Positions 46,784-55,749 of a DNA stretch of 64,000 nt are shown here, piece by piece (the stretch's first letter is position 1; each line of letters begins with the position of its first letter). This DNA is from Alphaproteobacteria bacterium HGW-Alphaproteobacteria-18 (GTDB taxonomy: Bacteria; Pseudomonadota; Alphaproteobacteria; Caulobacterales; Hyphomonadaceae): assembly GCA_002841155.1 (NCBI GenBank), contig PHEH01000013.1, forward strand, positions 1 to 64,000, written 5' to 3'. The notes beneath the pieces are model-generated. The model ran no database searches, was not told the origin of the DNA, and was given only the letters and a program-made list of their open reading frames with translations. The translations under genes were made by a program, and so were the position numbers.

Positions 46784-47303
46784 AAACATTTCAGCTTTTG
46801 ACGGAATTGTCGTCGGCGTCATCATCGTTTCGGCGATCATGGCTTTCGCGCGCGGTTTCCTCAGAGAACTCGCCACCCTGGGCGCTTTCATCGGCGCGCT
46901 CGCTGCCGCTTACTACGCCCGCAAATTCTTCAGCACGACCGTTGCCGGCCTGATGCCGGAAGGCACTCACCCGCTGGCGCCCGATATCATCCTGGTCGTG
47001 ACGGCCTTCCTGATCGTCTATGTGATTGTTGCCTGGTTCGGGCAGAGCCTGTCGAAATCTATCATGACGAATGGCGAGATCGGGATGTTCGATCATATCG
47101 CCGGCCTGATCTTTGGTCTGTTCCGGGGCTTCATCGCGCTCGTCTTCTTTGCGGTGCTGCTGAATGTCGCCGTCGAGCATGACCGCGTGCCGCCCTTTAT
47201 TTCGGAAAGCTTCAGCTATCCCTATCTTGAGCAGATTGCTGATACGGTGACGGGCGAAGCCGAAGAAGCCGGCCGCGAAATCGAAGCCCTGCGCCAGCAA
47301 TAA
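46776..47303 (+). CDS. cvpA: CvpA family membrane protein
   Basis: 175 residues from ATG 46776. It has four membrane helices with the CvpA pattern ARGFLRELATLGAFIGAL and DHIAGLIFGLFRGFI. CvpA is linked to colicin V production, membrane integrity and purine genes in E. coli. Here it lies between radA and purF as in many Alphaproteobacteria, with one extra gene inserted before purF. Confidence 0.9.
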   Translation: MLENISAFDGIVVGVIIVSAIMAFARGFLRELATLGAFIGALAAAYYARKFFSTTVAGLMPEGTHPLAPDIILVVTAFLIVYVIVAWFGQSLSKSIMTNGEIGMFDHIAGLIFGLFRGFIALVFFAVLLNVAVEHDRVPPFISESFSYPYLEQIADTVTGEAEEAGREIEALRQQ

Positions 47304-47368
47304 TCGCTCCGGCTTGCCAGCCCCGTCAGGCCCGTTAGTCTCACGCCCAGTAACGACCGGGGACACTT

Positions 47369-48244
47369 ATGACGCAGATCTGCGCGCCAATCTCTACCAG
47401 ACGGCCGCTTCTGGCGGCGTTCACAGCCGCCCTGCTCGCGGCCTGCGCCACGCAGCCTGCGCCGCCTGAGCCCGTCGCGCCCATCCCGCAGGAGACGGTT
47501 ACCGACATGCTGCGGACGCAGGTTGTGACCGTGACTGCCCTCTCCCCGGATGATCCGGGCATAGCCGCGCTGGCACAGGCCGTTTCCGGGGCAGATCTCG
47601 TCAGCTTCGAAGGCGGCGGGCCGCCCTACCGGGAAAGCACTGCGCTGAAGAGCGCCCTTACCGAAGCGCTCGTCCAGTCCGGATCGCTGGGCCTCCTGAT
47701 CCTGGATGTCCCCTGCGATGGCGCGGCGGTCCTGGATGAATATGCAAGCGGTGGCGCTACAAGCGCACTTGCCGCAGACGTCGTACGCCAGGCCCCCCTC
47801 TACGAGGGCCAGAAATCAGCCGCCCTCGCCGACATGCTGACACTGCTGCGGGGATGGAACGCCGTGAACGCGGACCAGCCCGTGCGCGTGGCCGGCATGC
47901 ACTGCGATATCGCCGCGCAAGCTGATCCTGACCGGCTCGCCATCTTCTGGGGCCTCGACCAGCTTCCTGCCCATACCGGCGAGAAGGATATGGCGGCTGC
48001 GGCCCGCAACTATGGTGAACCGGCAACAAACCATGTCTGGATCGTTCAGACCGATGACGCGGCGCTCTCCGATATCATTCCGGTCTCCGGCTGGATCGAT
48101 CTCCGCGACCTGCCCGACAGCGCCGATGTGACGGCCTGGCGGCAGGAGAAGGCTCAGACCCTTTACCTTCTGCGACCAATGTATCCATCGTCTGCGGACA
48201 TCCTTTTCCGGCACGCCACCCTCACACCGGACACCCCATTCTGA
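47369..48244 (+). CDS. lipoprotein with degenerate erythromycin-esterase-like fold
   Basis: 291 residues with lipobox LLAACA (Cys near residue 26). The following region (ADLVSFEGGGPPYREST, LGLLILDVPCDGAAVLDEY, later LTLLRGWNAVNADQPVRVAGM) follows the order of motifs in erythromycin-esterase-like proteins. The His of the usual GExxHG motif is missing (FEGGGPP), so esterase activity is unlikely. The assignment rests on pattern memory only. It sits between cvpA and purF and has GGGG upstream of its ATG. Confidence 0.6.
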   Translation: MTQICAPISTRRPLLAAFTAALLAACATQPAPPEPVAPIPQETVTDMLRTQVVTVTALSPDDPGIAALAQAVSGADLVSFEGGGPPYRESTALKSALTEALVQSGSLGLLILDVPCDGAAVLDEYASGGATSALAADVVRQAPLYEGQKSAALADMLTLLRGWNAVNADQPVRVAGMHCDIAAQADPDRLAIFWGLDQLPAHTGEKDMAAAARNYGEPATNHVWIVQTDDAALSDIIPVSGWIDLRDLPDSADVTAWRQEKAQTLYLLRPMYPSSADILFRHATLTPDTPF

Positions 48245-48358
48245 AACACTCTCTGTGATTTGATGACAGGAATGTCACTGGCGGGCTTTCGCCTGCTGGC
48301 AAACCGGCCTATATCCCCGCCTAGGCATAGGCCCCCACCAGCAAAGCCGGAACGTCCG

Positions 48359-49810
48359 ATGGTCTTTTTCGATCATGATGACGATAAACCCCACGAAGAA
48401 TGTGGAGTTTTCGGAGTCTTTGGCAGCCTTGAAGCAAGTCTGCTGACAGCATTGGGGCTCCACGCCCTCCAACACCGAGGACAGGAAGCGGCCGGTATCG
48501 TCAGTTTTGACGGCAAGCGCTTTTCCTCTGAGCGCCATATGGGCCTCGTCGGCGAGAGTTTCGGCGGAGACCTTCGCCAGCGCCTTCCCGGCCATGCCGC
48601 CATCGGCCACAACCGGTATTCCACGCAGGGCCGCCCGATGGCCCGCAACATCCAGCCGATCTTTGCAGACCTTGATACCGGCGGTTTCGCCGTGGCGCAT
48701 AACGGCAACCTGACCAATGCCCGCATCCTGCGCCAGGAACTCGTGCGCAATGGCGCAATCTTCCAGTCCACGATGGACACCGAAGTCATCCTGCATCTGG
48801 TTGCCCGCAGCCCGAAGAAGAAGTTCGTCGAACGTCTCGTCGATGCGATGCATCAGATTGAGGGCGGCTACGCCCTCGTCGGCATCACCGGCAAGAAGCT
48901 GATCGGCGCGCGTGACCCCATCGGCCTGCGTCCGCTGATCCTTGGCCGTCACGGCAAATCCTATGTGCTCGCCTCGGAAACCTGCGCGCTGGACATCATC
49001 GGCGCCGAATTCGTGCGCGAGATCGAGAATGGCGAAGTGGTCGTCATCAGCGAGGAGGGCATCGAGTCCATCCGCGCCTTCCCCCCGCGCCCGCCCAGCC
49101 CGTGCATCTTCGAATACGTCTACTTCGCCCGCCCCGACAGCTTCATCCAGGGCCGCTCGGTCTATGAAGTGCGCCGCCGCATGGGCAATCAGCTCGCGCT
49201 CGAAACACATGCCGACGCCGATGTGATTGTGCCGGTGCCAGATTCCGGCGTGCCGGCCGCGCTCGGTTTCTCGGAGGCTTCCGGCATTCCTTTCCAGATG
49301 GGCATCATCCGGAACCATTATGTCGGCCGGACCTTCATCCAGCCCACACATACGGGCCGCCAGACCGCTATCTCCAAAAAGCACAGCCCCAACCGCGCGG
49401 TGCTTGAAGGCAAGCGCGTGATCCTGGTCGACGATTCCATCGTGCGCGGCAACACGTCGAAGAAGATCGTGCAGATGGTGCGCGAGGCCGGTGCCCGCGA
49501 GATCCACTTCCGCTCGGCCAGCCCGCCGATCGTGAACCCGGATTTCTACGGCATCGACATGGCGGCCAAATCCGAACTCTTCGCTGCCACGCACACGCAT
49601 GAAGAGATGGTCCGTGAGCTGAAGGTGGAAAGCCTCGGCTTCCTCTCCGTGCCCGGCCTCTACAAGGCCATCGGCGAGCCGGTCCGCAACGGCATGCAGC
49701 CGCAATTTGCCGACCATTGCTTCACCGGCGACTATCCGACGCAGCTTCTCGACCACCAGCGCGCCCAAGCGGACAAAGAGCGCCAGCTCTCCCTGCTGGA
49801 CGATGTGTGA
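48359..49810 (+). CDS. purF: amidophosphoribosyltransferase
   Basis: 483 residues; the first committed step of purine synthesis, making phosphoribosylamine from PRPP and glutamine. The start at 48359 gives a 14-residue propeptide before the catalytic Cys15 (EECGVFG), exposed on maturation. The glutaminase domain has GHNRYSTQG and AHNGNLTN; the PRPP site is ILVDDSIVRGNTSKK. Cys residues typical of an iron-sulfur type are not obvious in this class. Confidence 0.97.
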   Translation: MVFFDHDDDKPHEECGVFGVFGSLEASLLTALGLHALQHRGQEAAGIVSFDGKRFSSERHMGLVGESFGGDLRQRLPGHAAIGHNRYSTQGRPMARNIQPIFADLDTGGFAVAHNGNLTNARILRQELVRNGAIFQSTMDTEVILHLVARSPKKKFVERLVDAMHQIEGGYALVGITGKKLIGARDPIGLRPLILGRHGKSYVLASETCALDIIGAEFVREIENGEVVVISEEGIESIRAFPPRPPSPCIFEYVYFARPDSFIQGRSVYEVRRRMGNQLALETHADADVIVPVPDSGVPAALGFSEASGIPFQMGIIRNHYVGRTFIQPTHTGRQTAISKKHSPNRAVLEGKRVILVDDSIVRGNTSKKIVQMVREAGAREIHFRSASPPIVNPDFYGIDMAAKSELFAATHTHEEMVRELKVESLGFLSVPGLYKAIGEPVRNGMQPQFADHCFTGDYPTQLLDHQRAQADKERQLSLLDDV

Positions 49811-49831
49811 GCCGCGCGCTAAAGCCGCGCG

Positions 49832-50548
49832 ATGACCACGCCACCTCGCCTTGTTCTCGTCACCGGTGCCTCCCGCGGCATCGGCCGTGCCATCAGCCTT
49901 GAGCTGGCCCGCCAGGGCAGCATTGTCGTTGCCGTTGCGCGCTCGAAGGCAGCGCTCGAAAAGCTCGACGATGAGATCCGCAAACTCGGCTCCGAAGCCG
50001 TCCTCGTCCCGATGGACCTGAAGGACACCAAGGGCATCGAGACGCTCGGCAAGATCATTGCGGAGAAGTTTGGCAAGCTCGACGGCTTCGTCGCCAATGC
50101 CGGCATCCTCGGCACGCTCGGGCCGCTGGAGACCTGCGGCCCGCGCAGCTTTGAGGAAACGATCCAGGTGAACCTTACTGCCAACGCGCATCTCATCCGC
50201 GCGCTCGGGCCGTCCCTGCACCGGTCTGAGAGCCCGCGCGCGGTGTTCGTCACCTCTGGCGTGGTGCCGCGCCCCCGCGCCTTCTGGGGGCCGTATCAGG
50301 CCTCCAAGGCGGGCCTGGAAGCGCTCGTCAAAGCCTGGGCCGATGAGAGCGAGAAGATGGCACTGCGCATCAACCTGTTCGACCCCGGCGCTGTACGCAC
50401 CGGTATGCGCGCTGAAGCGATGCCGGGCGAAGACCCGATGACGCTGCCAACGCCGGAAGACGTAGCCAGAGAGCTGGTGAAGCTGGTGGCGCCGGAAGAG
50501 TCCCGCACCGGCGCACGCGTCGTGTATCGCGAGGTCGCCGCAAACTAA
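49832..50548 (+). CDS. SDR family oxidoreductase
   Basis: 238 residues. The cofactor motif is TGASRGIGRA and the active site has Ser in TSGVV with the YxxxK pair in YQASK. It is a classical short-chain dehydrogenase, NADP or NAD dependent. The substrate is not evident. It follows purF by 21 bp and may be co-transcribed. It is convergent with the next gene, 2 bp away. Confidence 0.9.
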   Translation: MTTPPRLVLVTGASRGIGRAISLELARQGSIVVAVARSKAALEKLDDEIRKLGSEAVLVPMDLKDTKGIETLGKIIAEKFGKLDGFVANAGILGTLGPLETCGPRSFEETIQVNLTANAHLIRALGPSLHRSESPRAVFVTSGVVPRPRAFWGPYQASKAGLEALVKAWADESEKMALRINLFDPGAVRTGMRAEAMPGEDPMTLPTPEDVARELVKLVAPEESRTGARVVYREVAAN

Positions 50549-50550
50549 GG

Positions 50551-51477
50551 CTACTTGGCGGGCGCGCCCGCCAGCGCCCTAGCCTCGGCCGCTTCAGCCA
50601 TCGCCACCGCCGCCACTGCGCCATGGGCAGGCACGGGGCTGCGCGCGAGGCCGAGACACGCCGCGTAGAAACCTTCATCCGCCGCGCCGAGCGGATCGGG
50701 CAGATCTGCGGCGATATCCACACGGACTTCATAAGGCGTCGTGTTCTTGAGGCGCCTTGTGAGGAAGTCGATGTCGATCTCGCCGGAGGGATAGACCACG
50801 CGCATCGTGCGCTCCCGCAGATCGGCGGCGCGGCTGGCCCGCAGCTTTGCCTTGCCGCCGCTGGCATAATCGAACACCGCTTCGGCCTCATCGATATGAT
50901 CCGAATGCACCTTGCGACCACTGGCCTCGACATGGGTGAACTCGCGGCCGAGCATCATGGCGGCAAGATCAAGGTCATGGATCATGAGATCCCAGATCAC
51001 CGAAACATCCCCTGCCCGGCCACCGGGCGCGGGCGGGCCGGAGCGGACCGATTCGATGAGGAGCGGTGTTTCCTTGATCGCCAGAACGCCCATCGCCATC
51101 GCCACAAAGCGTTCCTGATGGCCCACCTGCAGGATGCGTCCGCGCGCGGCAGCTTCATCGGCAAGGTCGCGGGCGGCAAGGCCTGTCAGGGCGAGCGGCT
51201 TTTCGACCAGCACATGGCAGTGAGCATCAATCGCCTGGCGGACAAGTTTTTCGTGCCAGACAGCCGGGACAGCAATGACCACCGCGTCGCAGAGGCCGAG
51301 GAATTCAGAATAGTCCGAATAACCCTTCGTACCGAAGGTGTCGGCGAGTTTCCGGGCGCGTTCGAGGTCCACATCGAAGATGCCGACAAGGTCTGCGCGC
51401 GCGGAGGCAGCGGCTTTCTGTGCGTGGTAATTGCCGAAGACACCGGCGCCAGCGACGCCTACTTTGAGCCTGGTCAT
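50551..51477 (-). CDS. Gfo/Idh/MocA family oxidoreductase
   Basis: 308 residues. The nucleotide-binding start VGVAGAGVFGNYHAQ and the active-site motif VLVEKPLAL are present, with the WDLMIHDLDLA segment holding the catalytic His and Asp. These enzymes oxidise or reduce sugars, sugar nucleotides or related substrates. No pathway neighbours indicate the substrate. Confidence 0.88.
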   Translation of the reverse strand: MTRLKVGVAGAGVFGNYHAQKAAASARADLVGIFDVDLERARKLADTFGTKGYSDYSEFLGLCDAVVIAVPAVWHEKLVRQAIDAHCHVLVEKPLALTGLAARDLADEAAARGRILQVGHQERFVAMAMGVLAIKETPLLIESVRSGPPAPGGRAGDVSVIWDLMIHDLDLAAMMLGREFTHVEASGRKVHSDHIDEAEAVFDYASGGKAKLRASRAADLRERTMRVVYPSGEIDIDFLTRRLKNTTPYEVRVDIAADLPDPLGAADEGFYAACLGLARSPVPAHGAVAAVAMAEAAEARALAGAPAK

Positions 51478-51624
51478 TCCTGCCCTGTCCCTTTTTTATC
51501 TGGGCGACATGACATGCAGACGGCGGCTTCTGCAAGCCTCGGTCTCAGGCTGGCGCTGCGGCAGCATCTGGGGTTTCTTCGGGTCACCCCCTTCACATGC
51601 CGGGTCAGGCAGGTCATCTGGTTG

Positions 51625-51679
51625 GGACAAAGCCGGACATCTCGGGACAATCCAGGACAGTTCGGGACACGAAAAGACA
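51625..51679 (+). repeat. 10-bp GGACA direct-repeat array upstream of oxidoreductase gene
   Basis: GGACA at 51625, 51635, 51645, 51655 and 51665, with AGACA at 51675. The period is exactly 10 bp and the spacers read like those at 109-193. The array ends 19 bp before the ATG of the MDR-type oxidoreductase, overlapping the expected promoter and leader. Both arrays point toward the gene they precede. Confidence 0.75.
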
Positions 51680-51698
51680 CCCCTAGGAAGGAACAGCC

Positions 51699-52721
51699 AT
51701 GTCCAAACTGACTTCGACTGACTGGAGCCTCGCCGCGCGCCCCGTCGGCATGCCCAAGCTCTCCGACTTCGCCAGCCGCGCGGTCGACGTGGCCGATCCG
51801 AAGGACGGCGAGATCCAGGTCGTGAACACATGGATGTCGGTTGACCCCTACATGCGCGGGCGGATGTATGACCGCGAAAGCTATGTGCCGCCCTTCCAGA
51901 TTGGCGAAACACTGCAAGGCGGCGCGGTTGGCCGGGTGACAGCGTCGGCCCATCCCGACTTCAAGACTGGCGACCTCGTCTCCTCGATGCTCGGCTGGCG
52001 CACGGCCTGGGTGGCCACGCCGCAGGCCGCGATGGTGCAGAAGCTGCCCAATATTGGCCTGCCGGAAAGCGCCTATCTGGGCGTGGCCGGGATGCCGGGC
52101 CTGACGGCCTATGCCGGTCTCCTGCGTGTGGGCGAACTCAAAGAAGGTGACACGGTGTTTGTCTCCGGCGCAGCCGGCGCGGTCGGCTCAACGGTGGTCC
52201 AGATTGCCAAGATCAAGGGCTGCACGGTGATCGGCACGGCCGGTGGCAAGGAGAAGTGTGATGTCGTCAAATCCCTCGGCGCCGATCATGTGATCGACTA
52301 CAAGCAGGCTGGCGGCTTTGACGGTCTCGTCGCTGCGCTCAAGGCAGCCGCGCCCAAAGGCATCGACGTCTATTTCGACAATGTCGGCGGCGACCACCTC
52401 ACCGCAGCCATCGAAGCGGCGCGCCCCCTCGCCCGCTTTGCCCTCTGCGGGATGATTGCGCAGTATAACGAGACCGGCAAACCCACCGGCCCGCACAACA
52501 TTATCCAGGCCGTTGGCAAACAGCTGAAGCTTCAGGGCTTTATCGTCTCCACACATGCGGATATGACGCCCGCCTTCCATGCCGATATGGCGAAGTGGAT
52601 CGCGAGCGGCAAAATGAAATACGAGGAAACAGTCATGAACGGTATCGAGAAGGCGCCAGACGCTTTCCTCGGCCTCTTCACCGGTGCCAACACCGGCAAG
52701 ATGCTGGTCAAGTTGGGCTAA
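51699..52721 (+). CDS. NADP-dependent oxidoreductase, MDR (leukotriene B4 dehydrogenase-like)
   Basis: 340 residues with AGGAAGGA 6 bp before the ATG. The zinc-free medium-chain reductase pattern is clear: VDPYMRGRM, VFVSGAAGAVGSTVVQIAK and YFDNVGGDHL. Such enzymes reduce the double bond of enones (CurA, PtGR families), often for detoxification. The GGACA array sits right upstream and may drive regulated expression. It is followed 3 bp later by a DUF429-like gene. Confidence 0.9.
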   Translation: MSKLTSTDWSLAARPVGMPKLSDFASRAVDVADPKDGEIQVVNTWMSVDPYMRGRMYDRESYVPPFQIGETLQGGAVGRVTASAHPDFKTGDLVSSMLGWRTAWVATPQAAMVQKLPNIGLPESAYLGVAGMPGLTAYAGLLRVGELKEGDTVFVSGAAGAVGSTVVQIAKIKGCTVIGTAGGKEKCDVVKSLGADHVIDYKQAGGFDGLVAALKAAAPKGIDVYFDNVGGDHLTAAIEAARPLARFALCGMIAQYNETGKPTGPHNIIQAVGKQLKLQGFIVSTHADMTPAFHADMAKWIASGKMKYEETVMNGIEKAPDAFLGLFTGANTGKMLVKLG

Positions 52722-52724
52722 CCG

Positions 52725-53636
52725 ATGGCTGCCCTGTTTGACGCCTATATCATGGTGGACTGGAGCGCGGCGGCAAAGCCGTCGCTCGGCGCCAATTCGA
52801 TCTGGATCGGCATCCTGGCCAAGGATGCGCGCCTGAAGCTGCAATATCGCGGTGTGAACATCGACACGCGCCTGAAGGCCCGTGCCCTGATCGAGGACAT
52901 CGTCGCCAAGCTGACCAAGCGCGGCGACAAAGTGCTGATCGGTTTTGATTTCTCGCTGGGCTTTCCGGCAGGGACGGCGGCAGCGCTTGGCCTCGACACC
53001 TCAAAGCAGGCGCCCTGGGCGGCCACCTATGCCCACCTTGCCAGCAAGCTGAAGGACAAGCCGGACAATTCCAATGCCCGCTATGCCATTGCAGCCGGTC
53101 TCAACTATGCCATCTCCAAAGGTGCGTTTCCGTTCTGGGGCGCGCCGGCGCGCGATGTGGTCTCCACGTTGGCGGCCACCCGCCCGGACTATGCCGGCGC
53201 GGCGCTGGCCGAATACCGGATCTGCGAAAACTACCTGAAAGAGAAAAAACTGGGACAACCAAAGTCGGTCTGGCAGCTGGCTTATACTGGCTCTGTGGGT
53301 AGCCAGACGCTGACGGGAATTCCGCACGTCCATGCCCTGCGGCAAGCCTGGCCAACCTCCAGAATCTGGCCTTTTGAACTTGGCACCGAGCCGCTTACCG
53401 CCGGGTCTCTGGAGGGTATCGATGTCGTCATGGCGGAGATTTACCCCGCCCTGGTCAAGGCGAAGCCGGAAAAAGGTGAAGTTGCCGATGAGGCCCAGGT
53501 CCGCCAGATAGCCCGCCACTACGCTGATCTGGACGAAAAAGGGGCCCTTTCGGCGGCTTTTTCCACAGCCAAATCACTTTCCCCTGAACAAAACCAGCAC
53601 GTGACCGAAGAAGAGGGCTGGATTCTCGGCGTTTAG
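52725..53636 (+). CDS. DUF429-like hypothetical protein
   Basis: 303 residues. The start AYIMVDWSAAAKP and the later IGFDFSLGFPAG give the two acidic stations of an RNase H-like fold, the type described for DUF429-like proteins. It ends in a helical domain. No signal peptide. It is probably co-transcribed with the oxidoreductase (3-bp gap). Function unknown. Confidence 0.7.
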   Translation: MAALFDAYIMVDWSAAAKPSLGANSIWIGILAKDARLKLQYRGVNIDTRLKARALIEDIVAKLTKRGDKVLIGFDFSLGFPAGTAAALGLDTSKQAPWAATYAHLASKLKDKPDNSNARYAIAAGLNYAISKGAFPFWGAPARDVVSTLAATRPDYAGAALAEYRICENYLKEKKLGQPKSVWQLAYTGSVGSQTLTGIPHVHALRQAWPTSRIWPFELGTEPLTAGSLEGIDVVMAEIYPALVKAKPEKGEVADEAQVRQIARHYADLDEKGALSAAFSTAKSLSPEQNQHVTEEEGWILGV

Positions 53637-53735
53637 CCCGTGTTTATAGGGCGTCCGGCATATTCACGGTCAACGAATCGTGGGTAAGTCGGCCCAATGG
53701 CGTGCAAGCGTCATTTAACCTAGAGGAGAACCCCT

Positions 53736-54002
53736 ATGAACAAGGGTGAACTGACCAAAGCGGTGGCAGCAGCTTCCGGCCTGTCGCAAAGCGACGCGGG
53801 CAAAGCCGTTGACGCGCTCTTTGAGACCGTCGCTGCGGCAGCAAAGTCACGCCAGCAGGTTGCAATCGCTGGCTTTGGCACTTTCTCGGCCAAAACCCGG
53901 AATGCGCGCGAAGGCCGCAACCCGGCAACCAAAGAGACGATCAAAATTCCTGAGAAAACCTCGCTGGCTTTCAAACCGGCATCGGCTCTGAAAGACATCT
54001 AA
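53736..54002 (+). CDS. hup: HU family DNA-binding protein
   Basis: 88 residues with AGAGGAGA before the ATG. It has the full HU pattern: MNKGELTKAVAAASG helices, then the beta-arm with AIAGFGTFSAKTRNAREGRNP around the DNA-binding Pro, and TIKIPEKTSLAFKPAS. It bends and compacts DNA without strong sequence preference. It has its own 99-bp upstream region with a GAATC (GANTC) methylation site. Confidence 0.96.
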   Translation: MNKGELTKAVAAASGLSQSDAGKAVDALFETVAAAAKSRQQVAIAGFGTFSAKTRNAREGRNPATKETIKIPEKTSLAFKPASALKDI

Positions 54003-54009
54003 GGTTCTG

Positions 54010-54036
54010 GTCCTCACTGAGGACTGATCCGGATCA
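54010..54036. terminator. tandem palindromes between convergent genes
   Basis: GTCCTCA-C-TGAGGAC (54010-54024) is followed directly by TGATCCGGATCA (54025-54036), two perfect palindromes between hup and the MATE gene, which end here from both sides. No T tracts follow. They may act as a bidirectional stop or as a binding site. Confidence 0.4.
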
Positions 54037-55446
54037 GGCGGCGCGCTCCACACCGGGGCGCGCCGCTTTCCATTCCAGCAGGATGACTTGCAGGAATCCT
54101 GCAACCAGCACCCCCAGAAACGCACCTTCCAGAACCCCCTGAGCCCCGCGCCCCTGGATGATGGCCAGCCAGTAGCAGGCCGGGATCATCACCAGGAAGA
54201 ACGAGCCGATATGGATCGCGCTGGGCAGCCAGATCATGCCTTGCGCGCGCAGCGCAAACGAGGCCGTTGCCTGCAATCCATCAAATACGGTGACCAGCGC
54301 CGCCAGCCAGATCAGGGCGGCAATTGCCGGGGCAATGGCGACACCGCCAATGATTGCATCCTCGCGAACCAGCAGCCGCGATATCGGCCCGCCCAACACG
54401 ACCAGCGCCGCGCCCAGGACAACCCCCATGACGATGGTTGCCACCACGCCGAGCCGCCCGGCATTTCGCACTTCATCGGGGTTTCCCCGGCCAATGGCTT
54501 CGGCCACGCGCACGCTCGTGGCTGTGGCAATGCCGAGATAGAACATGAAGCACACCCCGATCACCTGCACCGAATATCCATAGACGGCATTGGCCGCGAT
54601 GGAGACCCAGGTGGCGATGATGAAAGTGACGTTGAAGCCGCCCCATTCGGCAACGTTGCTGATCGCCGTGCCGGTGCCCACTTTCAGCTGGCGGAACGCC
54701 TCACCCGGCATAGAAGGGGGCGAGCGTACGAAGGCCGGCGTCAGGAAGAAGCAGAAGCCCAGCATGATCACCACGATCAGCCAGCGCGTGCCGGTGGTGG
54801 CCCAGGCGACGCCCTCGGCGCCCATCTGGGGAAAGCCCCACCAACCGGCGACGAGGGCAAGGTTCAGCACCAGATTGACCGCGACACCGACATACATCAC
54901 GACCGTGACCAGCAGCGGCCGCCGCAACGCCTCCAGGTAATAGGAACAGGCCTGGCTGATCATGTGACCGCCGAGACCCAGCGCCAGAATGCGCGTGACC
55001 GATGCCGTGGACGAGGCCACCACTTCAGGCGCGAGCACCGCCATTTCACTGGGCGGGGCAATGGTGACGAAGACAAAATGAAAGAACGGCTCGGCAAAGG
55101 GCAGAAGCGCCAGCGTCAGCGCGGCGCCCATCAGGATGGCCCACCACAACCCGCGCCGGAAGACCCGGCCCGACCCTGCCGCCTGGCCTGTGCCCAGCAA
55201 TTCGGAGGTCAGCACCTGAACGCCGAGCAGAATGCCGATGCCAAAGCCCAGCGACACCCCGATGGGCAGCCAGGCCGAGAGAACAAAAGCGAGTTCCTCC
55301 GGCGCATACTGGCCGAGCACGATCGCGTCCGTCAGGCCCATGAGCATCATGGCCATACGGCTGACGGCGATGGGCACCGACAGGCGGATCAGGTCCGCAA
55401 TATCTTTTGGCCGTGCCCAGGCGGGCAGGCGCGACGTCGCCGCCAT
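54034..55446 (-). CDS. MATE family efflux transporter
   Basis: 470 residues from ATG 55446 (AGGGAGGG upstream). It has about 12 membrane helices. The MATE pattern is seen in LIRLSVPIAVSRMAMMLMGL, the repeat GVAWATTGTRWL and SVRVAEAIGRGNPDEVRNAG. It exports cationic or organic compounds in exchange for Na+ or H+; the substrate is unknown. Confidence 0.92.
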   Translation of the reverse strand: MAATSRLPAWARPKDIADLIRLSVPIAVSRMAMMLMGLTDAIVLGQYAPEELAFVLSAWLPIGVSLGFGIGILLGVQVLTSELLGTGQAAGSGRVFRRGLWWAILMGAALTLALLPFAEPFFHFVFVTIAPPSEMAVLAPEVVASSTASVTRILALGLGGHMISQACSYYLEALRRPLLVTVVMYVGVAVNLVLNLALVAGWWGFPQMGAEGVAWATTGTRWLIVVIMLGFCFFLTPAFVRSPPSMPGEAFRQLKVGTGTAISNVAEWGGFNVTFIIATWVSIAANAVYGYSVQVIGVCFMFYLGIATATSVRVAEAIGRGNPDEVRNAGRLGVVATIVMGVVLGAALVVLGGPISRLLVREDAIIGGVAIAPAIAALIWLAALVTVFDGLQATASFALRAQGMIWLPSAIHIGSFFLVMIPACYWLAIIQGRGAQGVLEGAFLGVLVAGFLQVILLEWKAARPGVERAA

Positions 55447-55749
55447 GACTGCCCTCCCTTTGGTATTGTCAGGTCTGTGCCTGATTTCTGAGCAGCCGGG
55501 CGTGATGCCTGAAACGCAGGCGAAGGGCAAGATATGCAGGCAATGAAATTTCTGCGTCAGGCTGGTTGCCAGCACCCGAAAATCGCGCCCGCCAAAACGC
55601 GCCGGATGCGGAGCAAATACTACACAATGCGCGCAAGGGTTAAGGCGCGCTTAGCCAACACGCGCCGCTTTTGGGGTTGATCAAGATGGGAGCGTGGGAC
55701 AGTTTCGGTGCAAATTCAGACTCTACCGGCTCGAGAGGGGATATGACCG
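55447..55749. other. intergenic region, no gene seen
   Basis: About 303 bp between the MATE gene and the divergent envelope operon. I see no open frame with coding character, no repeat and no RNA gene. It must hold the promoters of both units; AGAGGGGA before 55750 is the ribosome site of the operon. Confidence 0.5.

Noticed and set aside
48275-50221. 648-residue open frame on the minus strand
   Set aside because: It is antisense to purF and part of the SDR gene, with composition of a shadow frame in GC-rich DNA.
54088-55491. 467-residue open frame opposite the MATE gene
   Set aside because: Shadow of the MATE coding sequence; full of His, Gln, Arg and Asp typical of antisense membrane genes.
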